Position numbers and translations under genes: made by a program | Assembly (NCBI GenBank): GCA_016630955.3 | Contig: CM050001.1 | Location: 1,178,001-1,242,000 of the forward strand | Source: Didymella arachidicola | Lineage: Eukaryota > Ascomycota > Dothideomycetes > Pleosporales > Didymellaceae | Direction: 5' to 3' | DNA: 64,000 nt | Notes under the pieces: model-generated | Told to the model about the DNA's origin: nothing | Seen by the model: the letters and a program-made list of their open reading frames with translations, nothing else | Database searches by the model: none | In this document: piece after piece, positions 10,088 to 21,284 of the stretch | How positions within the stretch are numbered: position 1 is the first letter of the stretch | How the letters are laid out: the number at the start of each line of letters is the position of its first letter

Positions 10088-11942
10088 ACGTGTTTTACAA
10101 GCGAGTCGTCAATACAAGCGAGTCGTCAGCCCCACCAACTCTGTGCATCTCTTAACGCGTATATCTTAACAACGCAATAGTAAAGTATCTAGAAATTAAT
10201 AGAGTAGATTAAGCAGTAGCTACAGCCTCTTTTTTGCATGTCCGTGAGTTGTGCCCAGTCTCCCTGCACCTCTTGCAGCGCGCCAGAGCCTGACGGCTAA
10301 GGCCTGATCGCTCTCCTCCATGACGCTCCTTACGAGCAAGCTGCTGATCTGCCTCACGTTGAGCAAGTGTATCCTCTCCAGTCCCCTTTGTTAACACTCC
10401 TTGCTTCTGTATACGCTTCTTCTTGCGCTCCCTACGCTTTGACGCTGCTTTGTTAGCCCTCTCAAGGCTAGCAATCCTTTCCTTCATCAGCTCAGCTGAG
10501 AGGATCATCATCTCAGCTCCTTTCTTAAGCTGGTCTATCTTCTCAATTATAGAAGCTGGTGACGAGCTCTTGTGCTGGCGTATGCGCTCACGAATTAGGC
10601 TTGATTGAGCCTCAAGCTCGCGGGCGTTGCTTGGAGTACGAGCCTCCCAGAGAGCCTCTGTGAGAGCCGCTGGTGGAGTAGGTGTACGTAGCTGTACGTC
10701 TAGCTTTGAGAGGACAGCCTCTGGCTGATAAGGTACTAGACCTGCTCCCCGGAAGGCTGAGCAGATATTGACTGGCGTGAACGATCGATTAAAGGCTGCC
10801 TTAAACGCAGGCAGAAACTCAAGCTTGGTGATGTGGTTGATGTGGTTGCGCATCAGGCTCTCTACCTCACGACTATAGGCGCGCTTTAACGGCGAGAAGC
10901 AGCCAACGTCAAGGGGCTGGAGTAGGTGAGAGGAGTGAGGTGGCATACAGAGCGTGTAGATGTTGTGCTCCTTGCAGAGCTCCTGGAATCCAAGAGAGTG
11001 GTGGCTCTCGTGGCCGTCAAGGATAAGTAGGCGCCGCGCTCCTACTACACGAGCCTGAGTGTGAGCGTTAAAGTGCTTCAGCCACTCTACCCCAAGCTCG
11101 TTATTTGTCCAGCCATTGTCGCTAACTGCAATTGCCCAGTCGCGTGGGATCTCTGTCTCCTCATACCAGGCAGAGAGGTGGTACTTGCCAGCAAAGATTA
11201 GGAACGGTGGGACTGACCAGCCAGCAGCGTTGATAGCTGCTATTACTGTCACCCACTCACGGTCGCCAGGCTGAACAGTCTTTGGCCTGCCTCTCCTCTC
11301 TGATCCTGTCACAACAAGCTGCGTTGTGATCTTGCCCATCATAAAGCCAGCCTCGTCAAAGTTGTAGACGTCTTCGTCGCAGATGCCGTACTTGGCCTTT
11401 GTCTGCTCTACAAGCTGAAACCAGCCTTGGATAAGGACAGGATCCTCGCATAGAGCTCTCTGCCTGTCATACGCTCGGTTGAAACGCGTTGTTAGACTCT
11501 CTGTACGCTTAACGAAGTTGCGCGGCCAGTGGACGCCAACCTGACCAGCGCCGCGCGCAGCCAGCAGTCTATCAGCCATATCACGTACAGCTGCGTACGT
11601 AGGCGCAAATCCACGTAGATCTAGATCAAGCATGTATTTGACAATCACCTCCTCTTCTAGCTGGGTAAGCTTCTTTGAGTTGGGCTGGCAATCGCGTCGG
11701 GCAGGCTTCCCAGCGCGTCGGTCGCGCATTGTCATACGAGGGACGTTAAAGGCTAGAGCAGCGCGGCTTTCAGACTGAATCTGCTTTGAAACAATAGAAT
11801 TAATAGCAAGCTGAACATCAGCTTCATTTGATAGTACTTGAGGGGCATAGCGTTGAGGCATGATGAAAAGACTTAAGGTGGTTGATCAAAGTTGGTGGGG
11901 CTGACGACTCGCTTGTATTGACGACTCGCTTGTAAAACACGT
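10088..11942 (-). mobile_element. Fot1/pogo-family DNA transposon, intact (element D)
   Basis: 1855 bp with a TA duplication (10086-10087, 11943-11944) and 53-bp terminal inverted repeats built from two copies of ACAAGCGAGTCGTCA. Its left end lies only 16 bp from the right end of element C. Confidence 0.94.
10209..11861 (-). CDS. Fot1-like DDE transposase with zinc knuckle (element D)
   Basis: 550 residues. The N-terminal DNA-binding region includes SRAALAFNVPRMTM; the catalytic motifs are YNFDEAGF (Ala where sisters have Thr), LLILDGHESH and LQPLDVGCF; then comes a basic coiled segment and the knuckle CKRCRETGHNSRTC. The frame is open and the start at 11861 agrees with the sister genes. A fourth distinct lineage in one locus, not a recent copy of A, B or C. 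Confidence 0.92.
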   Translation of the reverse strand: MPQRYAPQVLSNEADVQLAINSIVSKQIQSESRAALAFNVPRMTMRDRRAGKPARRDCQPNSKKLTQLEEEVIVKYMLDLDLRGFAPTYAAVRDMADRLLAARGAGQVGVHWPRNFVKRTESLTTRFNRAYDRQRALCEDPVLIQGWFQLVEQTKAKYGICDEDVYNFDEAGFMMGKITTQLVVTGSERRGRPKTVQPGDREWVTVIAAINAAGWSVPPFLIFAGKYHLSAWYEETEIPRDWAIAVSDNGWTNNELGVEWLKHFNAHTQARVVGARRLLILDGHESHHSLGFQELCKEHNIYTLCMPPHSSHLLQPLDVGCFSPLKRAYSREVESLMRNHINHITKLEFLPAFKAAFNRSFTPVNICSAFRGAGLVPYQPEAVLSKLDVQLRTPTPPAALTEALWEARTPSNARELEAQSSLIRERIRQHKSSSPASIIEKIDQLKKGAEMMILSAELMKERIASLERANKAASKRRERKKKRIQKQGVLTKGTGEDTLAQREADQQLARKERHGGERSGLSRQALARCKRCRETGHNSRTCKKEAVATA

Positions 11943-12530
11943 TAACCTATAGTACTTCTTACCTAGTACTATTGTATAATAGTAATAATACGCCTTTATC
12001 TACTATAATACCTAAAGCACCTATAAAGTATAGTATACCTATATAAGCTAAGGCGTTAGTATAGTTAACACCTAAAGCTAATAGCCTAATTATACTACCT
12101 ACTAAGTAAATAGCGTATAAGCTAGTAAAGTAGCTATAAAGCTTCTAGAGCTATATATATAAAGAGTATAAGAAGGTAGAGAGAAAATACTATTAATACT
12201 ATAAGTAGCTAGAGGTGTATTCTATCTATAAGTATCTTAAATAGATAATATAACTTCTTAATAGAGTATATAATAGAAGTAGACTTCTTCTAGATATCTT
12301 TAATAACTCTAAAATAATAAAAAAATAGTCTTCTCTACCTAAAGGGCTTAATCTAAAGGCTATATTTAAGAATATAAGTTCTACTATATACTTTAAAGAC
12401 ACTAGTATATAGAATAAGAATCTACTTTATAGCTTATATCTAGAGTAGTACTATAATAGTAGTAAGAAAGGGTAAAGTATAGATATAATATTTAATATTA
12501 ATAGTATATACTACTTTTTTAGTAGCCTAG
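11943..12530. repeat. AT-rich RIP-degraded repeat DNA
   Basis: About 590 bp of TA-rich sequence with no open frame, typical of RIP relics. It probably continues past the solo LTR into 13063-13310, because the LTR is flanked by a CCTAG duplication. The original repeat family is not recognisable. Confidence 0.65.
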
Positions 12531-13062
12531 TGTTGAAGTCGTACTTTAAGCAAAGCTCGTAAGCACTAATTCTATTGGTTCTCGGGGATGAGTACGGTGA
12601 CAGGAAGCCGAAGGGGTTGGTTGCAATAAGGTGTACAGATACGATCTGTCAGTCTTGAGAGCAGGGTAACGATGAGTAGTACAGAGTAGACTGTCTAGCT
12701 CGAAGGTTAGGTTTGAGATCCAAAGACAAACTTGATAACTTAGGTTGAACACAAACCTTAAGGGTTGTGTTCCTGTCTGCTATATACACAAAAGTCTCAT
12801 AGAGTCTCATAGTCCTATAGGACTAAGTCTCGTGAGACTGTAGGACCTCTGAGACAAGGAGTGGCTCTCATTGGTCCGTTGTCCCAAAGTCCCGTGTTCG
12901 GTTATTACCTGTCCCAATGGGACGCTATGCCGCAATAGTACTAGTGTGATCCCGTGTCGTTCTGGTGGGGTTGGGCCTTCAGCGAGGTCGCCGTGCCGCC
13001 TTGTAATTCCTTCCATCATACATAACTGTACGTCCCCCGAGTCCCAACTCATGTTCGTAACA
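12531..13062 (-). repeat. Solo LTR of an LTR retrotransposon
   Basis: 532 bp starting TGTTGAAGTC and ending TTCGTAACA (5'-TG...CA-3'), flanked on both sides by the same five bases CCTAG (12526-12530 and 13063-13067). That is the hallmark of an integrated LTR whose internal region was lost by LTR-LTR recombination. Base composition is normal, in contrast to the AT-rich DNA on both sides, so it arrived after that DNA decayed. A TATATA-containing stretch near 12780 reads best on the minus strand, hence the suggested orientation. Copia or Gypsy cannot be decided. Confidence 0.8.
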
Positions 13063-14518
13063 CCTAGCCTTTATATAGAAGGGAATAGAGTAGTACCTCT
13101 AGGTATATAGCTTCTTTAACCTATATATTAATATATACTTTAGCCTACCTATTAGAGTGTATAACTCTTATAATAAGTTAACTATAACTAATATTCTATT
13201 ATATATAGTTCTATACTACTACTTTAGTACTATTATAGGTAGTATCTAGTTAATATAAGTATATATTTTCTTTCTAGAGCTATATCTTAAGAGTTTATAT
13301 AAGTAAACAATCAGACGGCATTCCTGCATCAGGAAACTGATGGTCCCCGTTCGGGTAACCCGGGCTCTCGCTTGACGATTGGCGCTAGTGCGTAAGAAGG
13401 AACCATCCAGAAAGCTTGGGGGCGACTTTGCTCTTGTTGTGACTTGATGGCTGCGTTCTTGCCTCGCGGCCAATACCTCACGTCTTACACTCATTTTATG
13501 CCTCGTACTGCGCGTGCGAATCGTCTCCCCTGCGTCTCGGCCAGACCACGCTCATATTCACACCCACTCAAACAGTCTTGAATCAGAAAGATACTGCAAC
13601 CCACGAGCATCTTGCGAAGAATTATCGATCTAACTCCTATTGCGCTTGCCCTCTCCATCACTTCGCTCTCCTCAAGGTATCAAGCACTTGCAAGGGAGGT
13701 TGAAGCGGCGAGTCTTTGCAGCATGCGTAGCGACTGCAGCAGTGAACGCTCAGACCTGCCAATATCCAGCACAGTGAAGGATAGGCCGGCAGTACGCCTG
13801 CTCGTCAGCCCAACTTTCGGCACATGCAGTGCTTTGGTCCCGATGCATGCTTCTCTATTGCCTAAAAAGGAGAAAGTCTTAATTAGTCACTACCTGTGCT
13901 GTCTGCTTTGCTGTTTTGGCACATTCGTTGCTTTCCCTTTCAGGCAGTGTCAGCGTGTATTGCCTTCCAGGGGCAAAGACTTCTTTACAATTCACCCGTC
14001 GTCCGTGACGTCCGATGTCTCATTTCGGCATGCATACGCAGACATGGCACGACGCACACCGCTTAACCAGGTCTGCGTCTGATTGCATGGTCACTCGCCT
14101 GACACCAGCTAACAGCCACGTAAGGCAATACGCGCAAGGCAGACCGAACAGTACTCCGCTGCAGAAGAAAGGGGCAACTATCAGCGTACATGGCAGCCTG
14201 GCGGCGATACTTGTCGAGCTGTGGTTGGCGATGGAAACATCGAAGCGCCCCTGATTCCCGTGCAAAGCTCCGGAAACGCTGGACAACGACTTGGCTACAC
14301 TCGATTCGGGCGAGGCATTGGCCCATTTGTCGTGTCATCAAACTCAGCACTCGGTGATCAGCGGTCAAACCCTGATGGTAGGGGTGTATTGCAGTCGTAT
14401 GAGACAAAATACTATCACGGCCGTTGCGAGTTCACGGTCTGATTGCGGCGAGGTTCGTGCTGTTACGATAGTCACGCACAGGTTGGGCTCAACTTTCACG
14501 CCTTGATCGTCCCAGCGA
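13063..14518. other. AT-rich relic tail, then intergenic DNA
   Basis: 13063-13310 is AT-rich relic DNA. 13310-14518 is normal composition with several overlapping short open frames (for example 13612-14082 plus) but no recognisable domain, splice pattern or RNA gene. I do not call a gene here. Confidence 0.5.
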
Positions 14519-14528
14519 GATATATAAA
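14519..14528 (+). promoter_or_regulatory. TATA box candidate
   Basis: GATATATAAA, followed by GGAG, lies about 45 bp before the ATG at 14572. Position and sequence fit a core promoter of the SANT-like gene. Confidence 0.5.
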
Positions 14529-14571
14529 GGAGCGTCATTCAGGTGTAAAGTACTCCCTACCCTCACGCACA

Positions 14572-16325
14572 ATGACCTCGGATTCCCAACGGTCGATTAT
14601 TTTCATGCCCTACGATCCCCTTGCACCCAAAGCGAAGCGCAAGGCCAGAGAAAGCACTATGACGGCTATGACGACCTTTTCCAAGTCAAACGCCCTACTC
14701 GTGGCAGAAGATTCTGGCATGCAAGAGATCAGATCTCCGTCTGAAGACACAGAACAACAGCAAATATGCATTCCAGAACCTCCAGTGGACATGCTACACA
14801 GCAAGGGAAGTTCGACGTCGAACCCGTATCAGCATTCCGTTGCAGTGTTAGAGAAGCTTGGCGATACGGCGCCAGTGCTTCAAGGTAGCCACCAAGATGT
14901 GGATGCTGGTCCCGCACATGACGGTCGTGAAGGAGAGGGTTCACTCGATGCAGCAGACACGCAGCTCATCGTTGAAGGCTCCATTGAAGTCTTTCCTGGT
15001 GGGTACCCGCTCTGACTTGGATAAGGGCCGTAGCTGATCACTCTCCAGGTCCGGTTCAAACCGACTCAGATGCAGACTGTAGCCTTGCTGATGTCGCCGA
15101 TCGGCTTCAAAGATGCAAGAGGGCTCGGTCGCACCCTGCTGACGGGGACATACCACTCTTGGGGGCTCCGTGTTCGAGCCCTCGACTATATTCAACCCGC
15201 GCTCGGTCAGGCAAACGTAAGAAGCCTTCGAGAGGTGGTTGGATAGATACTGAGCCCACGGCCCCTTGCATGTCACCAGCCCCCTGTCGAGAGAACGATC
15301 ACTCTCAGGTCTTTCCCAGGGAGGAGATAGGCCACGGCGATAGCGATGTGAGCAGCAGCGAATCCTCAGACCTAGAAGGTCGCCTGGAAATCAACATCAA
15401 GAAGCAGCTGTTGCATGGCACGGTGCCTGTACCTCGTCCGAGACTTGACCGGTATAGCACGACTGAAGTTTCAGAGATAGGAGAGAGTGCCAACGAAGAC
15501 GACAGAGTTGACTCTGAGGTGGTCGAGGGCAGCAGAGTTAGCTCGGCTCGGCTCTACCGTCGACATAACGAGGTGCTGTCGGCTGCGCCTCAGCAGTGCC
15601 ATCATACTTCTATCGAGAAACCGTGCCGAACCCGACCAACCCGCCGCGAAAAGCGGAGCATCACTGCCCTGAGAAAAAACCATCTTTGTCCTCACATAGT
15701 CCAGCTGAAGGCGAAGCGAGCCAGCATACGTACTATCAGAGATCTGGAACAACAGCGCTGTGCATCACTCCCGAGGGCGGTTGCGCCGTGTGATCCGATT
15801 GACGATCATAAGGCTCCTCGAGACCTCTTCGAGATCAGTGGGCTGTCTTCACATTTCAAGCAAAACTCAGACACGGTGGTGGCGCATTTGCGGGCGCTAG
15901 AACCGCATTCTCTGACAGCGGGGTCGATCCCAGGCTTAGAAGCTTTCGGTTCTGAATTTCAGACTGTTCACTGGGTTCAACGCACACAAGAGTCCTGGTT
16001 GCTTATCGGTTTCCGGGACCGCACTGAGCAAAACAGGGGTTCCATAGGCTCCGAGTCAGGGTCGCATACCAGTTTCTCGCGAGATTCCACTGATCTTGAG
16101 CCGGGCCGTGTCAGAGATAGCAGCGTAGAGGATGACCATCACGGTGCGGATGGTGTCCGTGGTCTGTCATCACGCGAACCCTGGAAAAAGTCTGATGACT
16201 ATAGACTTCTCTCTTACATTGAAAAAGAGCGATTAACCTGGGACGAGGTATTCGAGCGTTTTCCTAGCCGATCAGCAGGCGCTGTGAGAACACACTATCA
16301 CAACTTGCTCAAAAAAAAGAAATGA
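14572..16325 (+). CDS. SANT/Myb-like domain protein
   Basis: Two exons, 14572-14998 and 15049-16325; the 50-bp intron has GTGGGT...CTCCAG ends and the join restores a Gly codon, giving 567 residues. Most of the protein is low-complexity, Ser/Glu/Arg-rich and probably disordered, with basic patches (GKRKKPSR, RPTRREKR) that could be nuclear signals. The last 50 residues look like a Myb/SANT helix bundle: REPWKKSDDYRLLSYIEKE, then LTWDEVFERFPSRSAGAVR, with the spaced aromatic residues of that family. The role is probably chromatin or DNA binding; the target is unknown. The start is the first ATG after the TATA-like box. Its 3' end faces the deaminase-like gene. Confidence 0.75.
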
Positions 16326-16793
16326 TAGCATGGATCCTGTCGCGAGTGGCATTCTGGATATGGGATCGAATCGGGTGGAGAAACACCTAATGCCAGTTTG
16401 TCTTATGTCTCGCTTTTGTCTAGCCTCCCTTGCACCACCTTGAGTCCGCATCTGCCTCCATCATCTAGCCCCGTCACAACCAGGTCCAGCAGGTCAAGAG
16501 TTGTCAACCCGGGTGGGCCGCTCAGGTACTGCCACATACTGAGCGCGAGATCGATTTGGATCTTGTAAAGTTGAGTCGACCTGCGACACAAAGCGGCTTA
16601 GGCAGGCATATGCGGCACCAGGTAGGCAGACACGACTGCGATCACGATTGGCGAATCGTGCATTTTTTTATTATCTAGCCTTCACAACTATTCACGAATC
16701 TGTCACCCTAGTAGTCCGGTCCATCAGGAGTATCCGTCTTCGTCGAGATCATCGATGACCCCTTCCCCACCATTCGAAGAGCCCGTCCCTCCC
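16326..16793. other. Intergenic region between convergent genes
   Basis: 468 bp shared 3' region of the SANT-like and deaminase-like genes. No supported feature. Confidence 0.5.
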
Positions 16794-18877
16794 TTAGCCT
16801 TCTCTCTCTTGAGGTGCGACTCTAACAAAAGCTCCTCGAGCTGTCAGGATCAAACCATTGCGGCAATTGAAGTCATATGAGACTCCACTTTGCAGCACAT
16901 CTACATCTACAAGATTGACCAGCTTTTGATCTAGCAGCTGCCCTGCTTTCTCGATCGAAAGCCATTCGATGCTATAAGTAAGTCCTACGTTGCTTCTTTC
17001 TAGCCCTGGTACTCCTTCTGTAGCGTACTCGATGTGAAGTTCAAGGAGCCCCGCGCTATGGAAATGTGCTCCGCGTGTGAAGTCAATGCTTCTCGTTTGA
17101 GGGGCATCTTCAACGAGGTCTGTGAGGCCACTCATATCTGAATGGCGGCGAGTTATTTGGGGGTTACATTGCGAAGGTAGTTGTGCCGCGCGTTGGCCAG
17201 GCAGGACGATAATGGAAACTCCGTCTTCTTCTGTTATGACAGTACTCTTAGTGCTAAGCCCTAGAGCATTGCTCTCCACGTCTTCTGAGGAAGTGATTCG
17301 AACCTCGTGTGGCGTTGGTAGTCTCCGAGAGTCGGCGGTGTCGTCGGTCGAAGACTTGTTTGTGGATGCTTCCTTCCATTCGTTTATTTCTAACAAAGCT
17401 GGTGCATGCAATGTTGACACGGATGAAGGCAGTGTGAGCAACGTACTCTCGTTCGGATATGGATAGACGGTCTTCTTCTGTCTCGAGAGCAACAGCTTCA
17501 GGCTTTCTCTGATCTGATCTTCCAATGTAGAATTGAGTCTCAGATGTAAATCGCTGAGATCACGCATGAACGGTAATTCCCATCCAGGATACAGGCGCCC
17601 ATGGCATCGAGGCGTATGCATCTTCCCGTGCACCAGGAGAAAGATGTCACACAAGAAACATGCGTCTTTGCTTGAGCAGACAACTCGCGGCGGTAACTTC
17701 GAAGTGTTCAGTTCGTAATGGTAGACAATCTGGATTTCGGCATGTATTTTTGCTTCCTGCAATGTTTGCCTTGTTTGAGCGACGAACTGGTCGTTCAGCT
17801 GTGAGCCGTTTGTGTTTAAGAGACGACAAATATAGTCAATGTATGGTTCCTGAGAAGTTTTGCAGATTCTTTCCATCGCAGACGCAAGTTGTGGCGTATG
17901 GTCTTGAACTGGGGGTCGATAAAATGCCTCTTTAGGCAAGCTGACCAATATAAACTTCGATCGGCGCAGTGAGGGGATCTTCCTGGCTGCTCGACATGGA
18001 TACCGTGCAGCTTCCCGATATCTCGATATTTTGCTGACTATGTTCACTAGATTTTGCTTCGAAGCTGGGCACATCGCGCGGTTGGGTATAGAATCTAGCA
18101 GGGCTCTCAGATCTCCAACCTTCTTTAGCCGGTGAATGCCTTCCACCAAGTCCTCCAACTCCGCCGGTTTTTGATGGTTAATCCACGAGTCGGCTAGTCT
18201 TACACCTTCTTTGGCTCTTTTTGTGAACATCTGGGCGGGCAGGTTGTGCAACGTTTGCGGATTGACCTGCTGAATACAATCGATTGCTCCATTCAAAACA
18301 ACTCTGAGTGATTGTTTAAGATTGCCTCGATTCTTAGCCCTGAGCCTCAGACGGATCAGAATGCGCCGATAACACATAGAGATAATTGCAGTGAAAACAC
18401 GACGTTCTGTGAGTCGGCTTTCGTCTCGTGCTTCCAAGTGTCAGCGACAGTAGGTACGAAGCAGCTTTGCAACATACCTTCGGAGATCTCTGATAGGATT
18501 GTGAAGATATTCTCAAGACTCTGCTTTAGGGCTCGGAGAACATCATTGCCACCTTCCCACTTTGTCCTGTTCACTGCCACGACGACATTGAGTGACGCCA
18601 ACTCCGGGTTTTCCTCGATACAGAGTGCTGGTACGTGGTTGGAATCATCCTTCGTGTTAGAAAGGAAAGCCAACGTGCTAGCTAACATTTGCTCCTGGGC
18701 GATAGACAACACATAGCTCTGTTGGCGAAATGGAAGATTGCTGATGTCATTGCGAGAAGGCGGAACTGGAACTGAATGGATGAGATAGAGCAAGGCAATA
18801 TTTTCAGCGCAGATCACTGCGGGATTTGAAGGACAACTGGACATATCCGATAATGAGCGATCCAAACCATCAGACAC
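16794..18877 (-). CDS. Fungal nucleic acid/nucleotide deaminase-like protein (OTT_1508 type)
   Basis: Two exons, complement(16794..18430, 18478..18877); the 47-bp intron has GTATGT donor, CTGAC branch-like site and AAG acceptor, and the join is in frame, giving 678 residues. The deaminase signature sits at about residues 363-425: HAEIQ (zinc His and catalytic Glu), then CSSKDACFLC with the CxxC zinc ligands, then HTPRCHGRLYPGW. This pattern matches the OTT_1508-like deaminase family expanded in fungi (cytidine-deaminase fold). The N-terminal 350 residues are helical and unassigned; the C-terminal 250 are Ser/Thr-rich. Family members have been proposed as effectors in conflict systems; the substrate is unknown. 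Confidence 0.8.
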
Positions 18878-21284
18878 TGTGAGATTGGCAACTGGGTGTT
18901 CACGTTGGGCGGGGTCATGACCAGATAAGGAGGTCTGCGGCGCCTGCGTTGTCTCTCAGAACGTCGTCTGACCTATCAGAAGAGAGTCGTTGATCGCCAA
19001 GCTGTTCGGCTCTGGGGCTCGAGCTCATCATTGGAGAGACCTTTATTTTAAGTTCAAATTCGTTTCAGATAAGCATGGGGTCAATACAGGATTATCATTG
19101 TATGTGACCTTAGGCTTAGGCACTCGGGCGCGTCTATGCGACTATATGCACAAAGCACATTCTATCGCACGCAAGTACACAACGTGTTCCGGAAGACTCT
19201 CATAGGTCCGTCGCTCGGCCTCTGGGCTGGAGTGGGATAGTTGTACATGTACCATCATGATAGGCTGCTCCAAGCGTGCAGGTAGATGCAGGTATGGTTT
19301 GACAGGCGCGGTTCAAGGACTGGGTGATGCCAGCAACCAAGCCCGCCGCTACAGGGGGCTGGGCAACGTTAAGGCGAATCTGACCTTCCCGTACATCCGC
19401 GCGACCAATCTCAACTTGAACGGTCGCTCTGTCCACAATGTAACATGATCCAGCATTACGTATGGCGCGCTGCAGGGTATCGTCGAGCTAAATGCGTTCC
19501 AGCATGCTAATCGATTAGCTCAAACATACGCGCCAGTGACCAGCGTGCTGCTCAAAATGTTGGTCGGAGTCTGCACTCAAAGAAGATCTCGACCTACGTA
19601 TCGGGTACTGTCTGACTCCTAATTTGCTTTGTCTCTGGGCAGGCTGTGCAAGGTAGCCTTAGAAGCCTCTTTCAAGTAAGCACTCGCGCCCATTCCTTTG
19701 CGACTCCTTCCAGATCTTCGCAGCTGACTCTGCAACAGGTTCAGCAAGTGGGGTTGCAATCCCAGGTCATGCCTTTTATCCGTCGATCATTAAGATATGG
19801 GACAGTCGGGCTGCTGTATTTTAGTCAAGTACTCTAGTTGTAGACAGCATGCTATTGCGCACTTGATCTCGCGTGTCTTATACAGTGCAAGGCTCGTAGA
19901 GGCGCGTTGCCTCGTGTGTCGCGTCCGCTGTACCTTCACTCTCCCCCTAATGCTCGGCTTCGTCTATTAGCACCTGCCCTCGTGCCCTCAGGGCTTGGTT
20001 TTGGTTCCATCATTCTTGTTCCTTCGTATTTTGTTGCCTCCCACTAGGTTCCTATATAGCCATGGTGTGTGATGTCACCTGCCACCAGGCGCAGCAGCAG
20101 CAGCATTTCCTTGCGACGCAGCTTCACAGGAGCGATGCTCTGCTCGTGCTTGCCGTCGAGCCTACTGAGCATGAGAGCTCTCACGCAAATCTCCTCAGAC
20201 CTTGTCGGGTTGTGTCAAAGGGGACCCGTTCCTTCGACACAGGGTGGGGGCGACAGTCGACGAGGCTGTCTGGTGATCTGAAAGTGTGTGTTGGCACCGA
20301 TGGTAGCATGCCGGGGCGTCTGTGAAGAGATTTGCGTGAGAGATGATGCTGTCTGGCCCGAGGGCTCATCGATGCGGGACGTTGCAGACGCTGTAGGTTG
20401 GTGATGGGCTGACCAGGAAGCCTATTGGTGACCGTTGTGTGTATCGTGACCAAAATGCTCAAAGTGTGTCTGGGCTTCGTCGTCGCGTCTCGCGTTGCTG
20501 TGTCGTGGCTAGATGGCTGCTGCTGCATTCGGTGGACGAGTCGTTTTAAGTAGCGTGCTCGCAGAGTATGTTGATCCGTCCCTGCCAGGGCCGCAACAGC
20601 GGTTCAACAGGTACCAGACCTACGCGGAGGGACGCATGACGGCCTTTAGAGAGCGTTGCAGCCTCTGGCAGGTGTGTTTGCACGATTATGCGATGGTAAT
20701 TCCAAAAATTGAGTTCTCGCTGTGTGCGGTGTTTTCTGCCAGACCTCTGGGGACAGATGGCCCTTTCGAGGGGGTGAAGTGGGGCGGTGCACTTACCTTA
20801 GGAGTCTAGCCCGTTACGCCTAGGCACTGCCCCGCACTAACCTAGCACTGCCTGTTGTATTACTTAGGCTACTGCTTCTCCTTAAGTCCCTATCTTCTCA
20901 GTCGCTAACAGCATATGTGACACTACTAGCCTGTAGCCTCTTAACTTCCAGCCTATTAGTTTTGCAAACCAGATCAAGAGTACTGGCTAGCCAATCAACC
21001 TCTCCTGCGATTAGTCTTAGGCTGCGCCTTAATCTGCGACAGCATCCTGTTATACAGGCTGCTAGAAGGATACAGGACAGTGTTGCCCTAACAAAGGTTT
21101 AAGGTAGACCTATTGCCTTGCCTTACAAGCTTAGAAGCAATAGTCTGTTCTTCACTATAAAGGTTTGTACGTTATTTCTAAAATAGTTTGGTAATGTGTT
21201 TTATATCAACATGAGTCTTGCTAACGTTCCTTGTCTAGGCGTTTGACACTGTAGATGGTGCCTGGCCTCCCGATTTGAGTACAC
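18878..21284. other. Long intergenic region
   Basis: 2.4 kb with many short overlapping frames on both strands, none with a recognised domain. A CAG-rich run lies near 20088. The part at 20790-21130 is rich in short repeats of the type CTTAGGC/CCTAGC. No gene supported. Confidence 0.45.

Noticed and set aside
12546..13110. Open frames on both strands within the solo LTR
   Set aside because: The segment has LTR ends and a target duplication; the frames have no motif.
13612..14082. 156-codon frame with a hydrophobic start (possible secreted protein)
   Set aside because: Composition, lack of conserved motif and overlapping frames do not support a gene.
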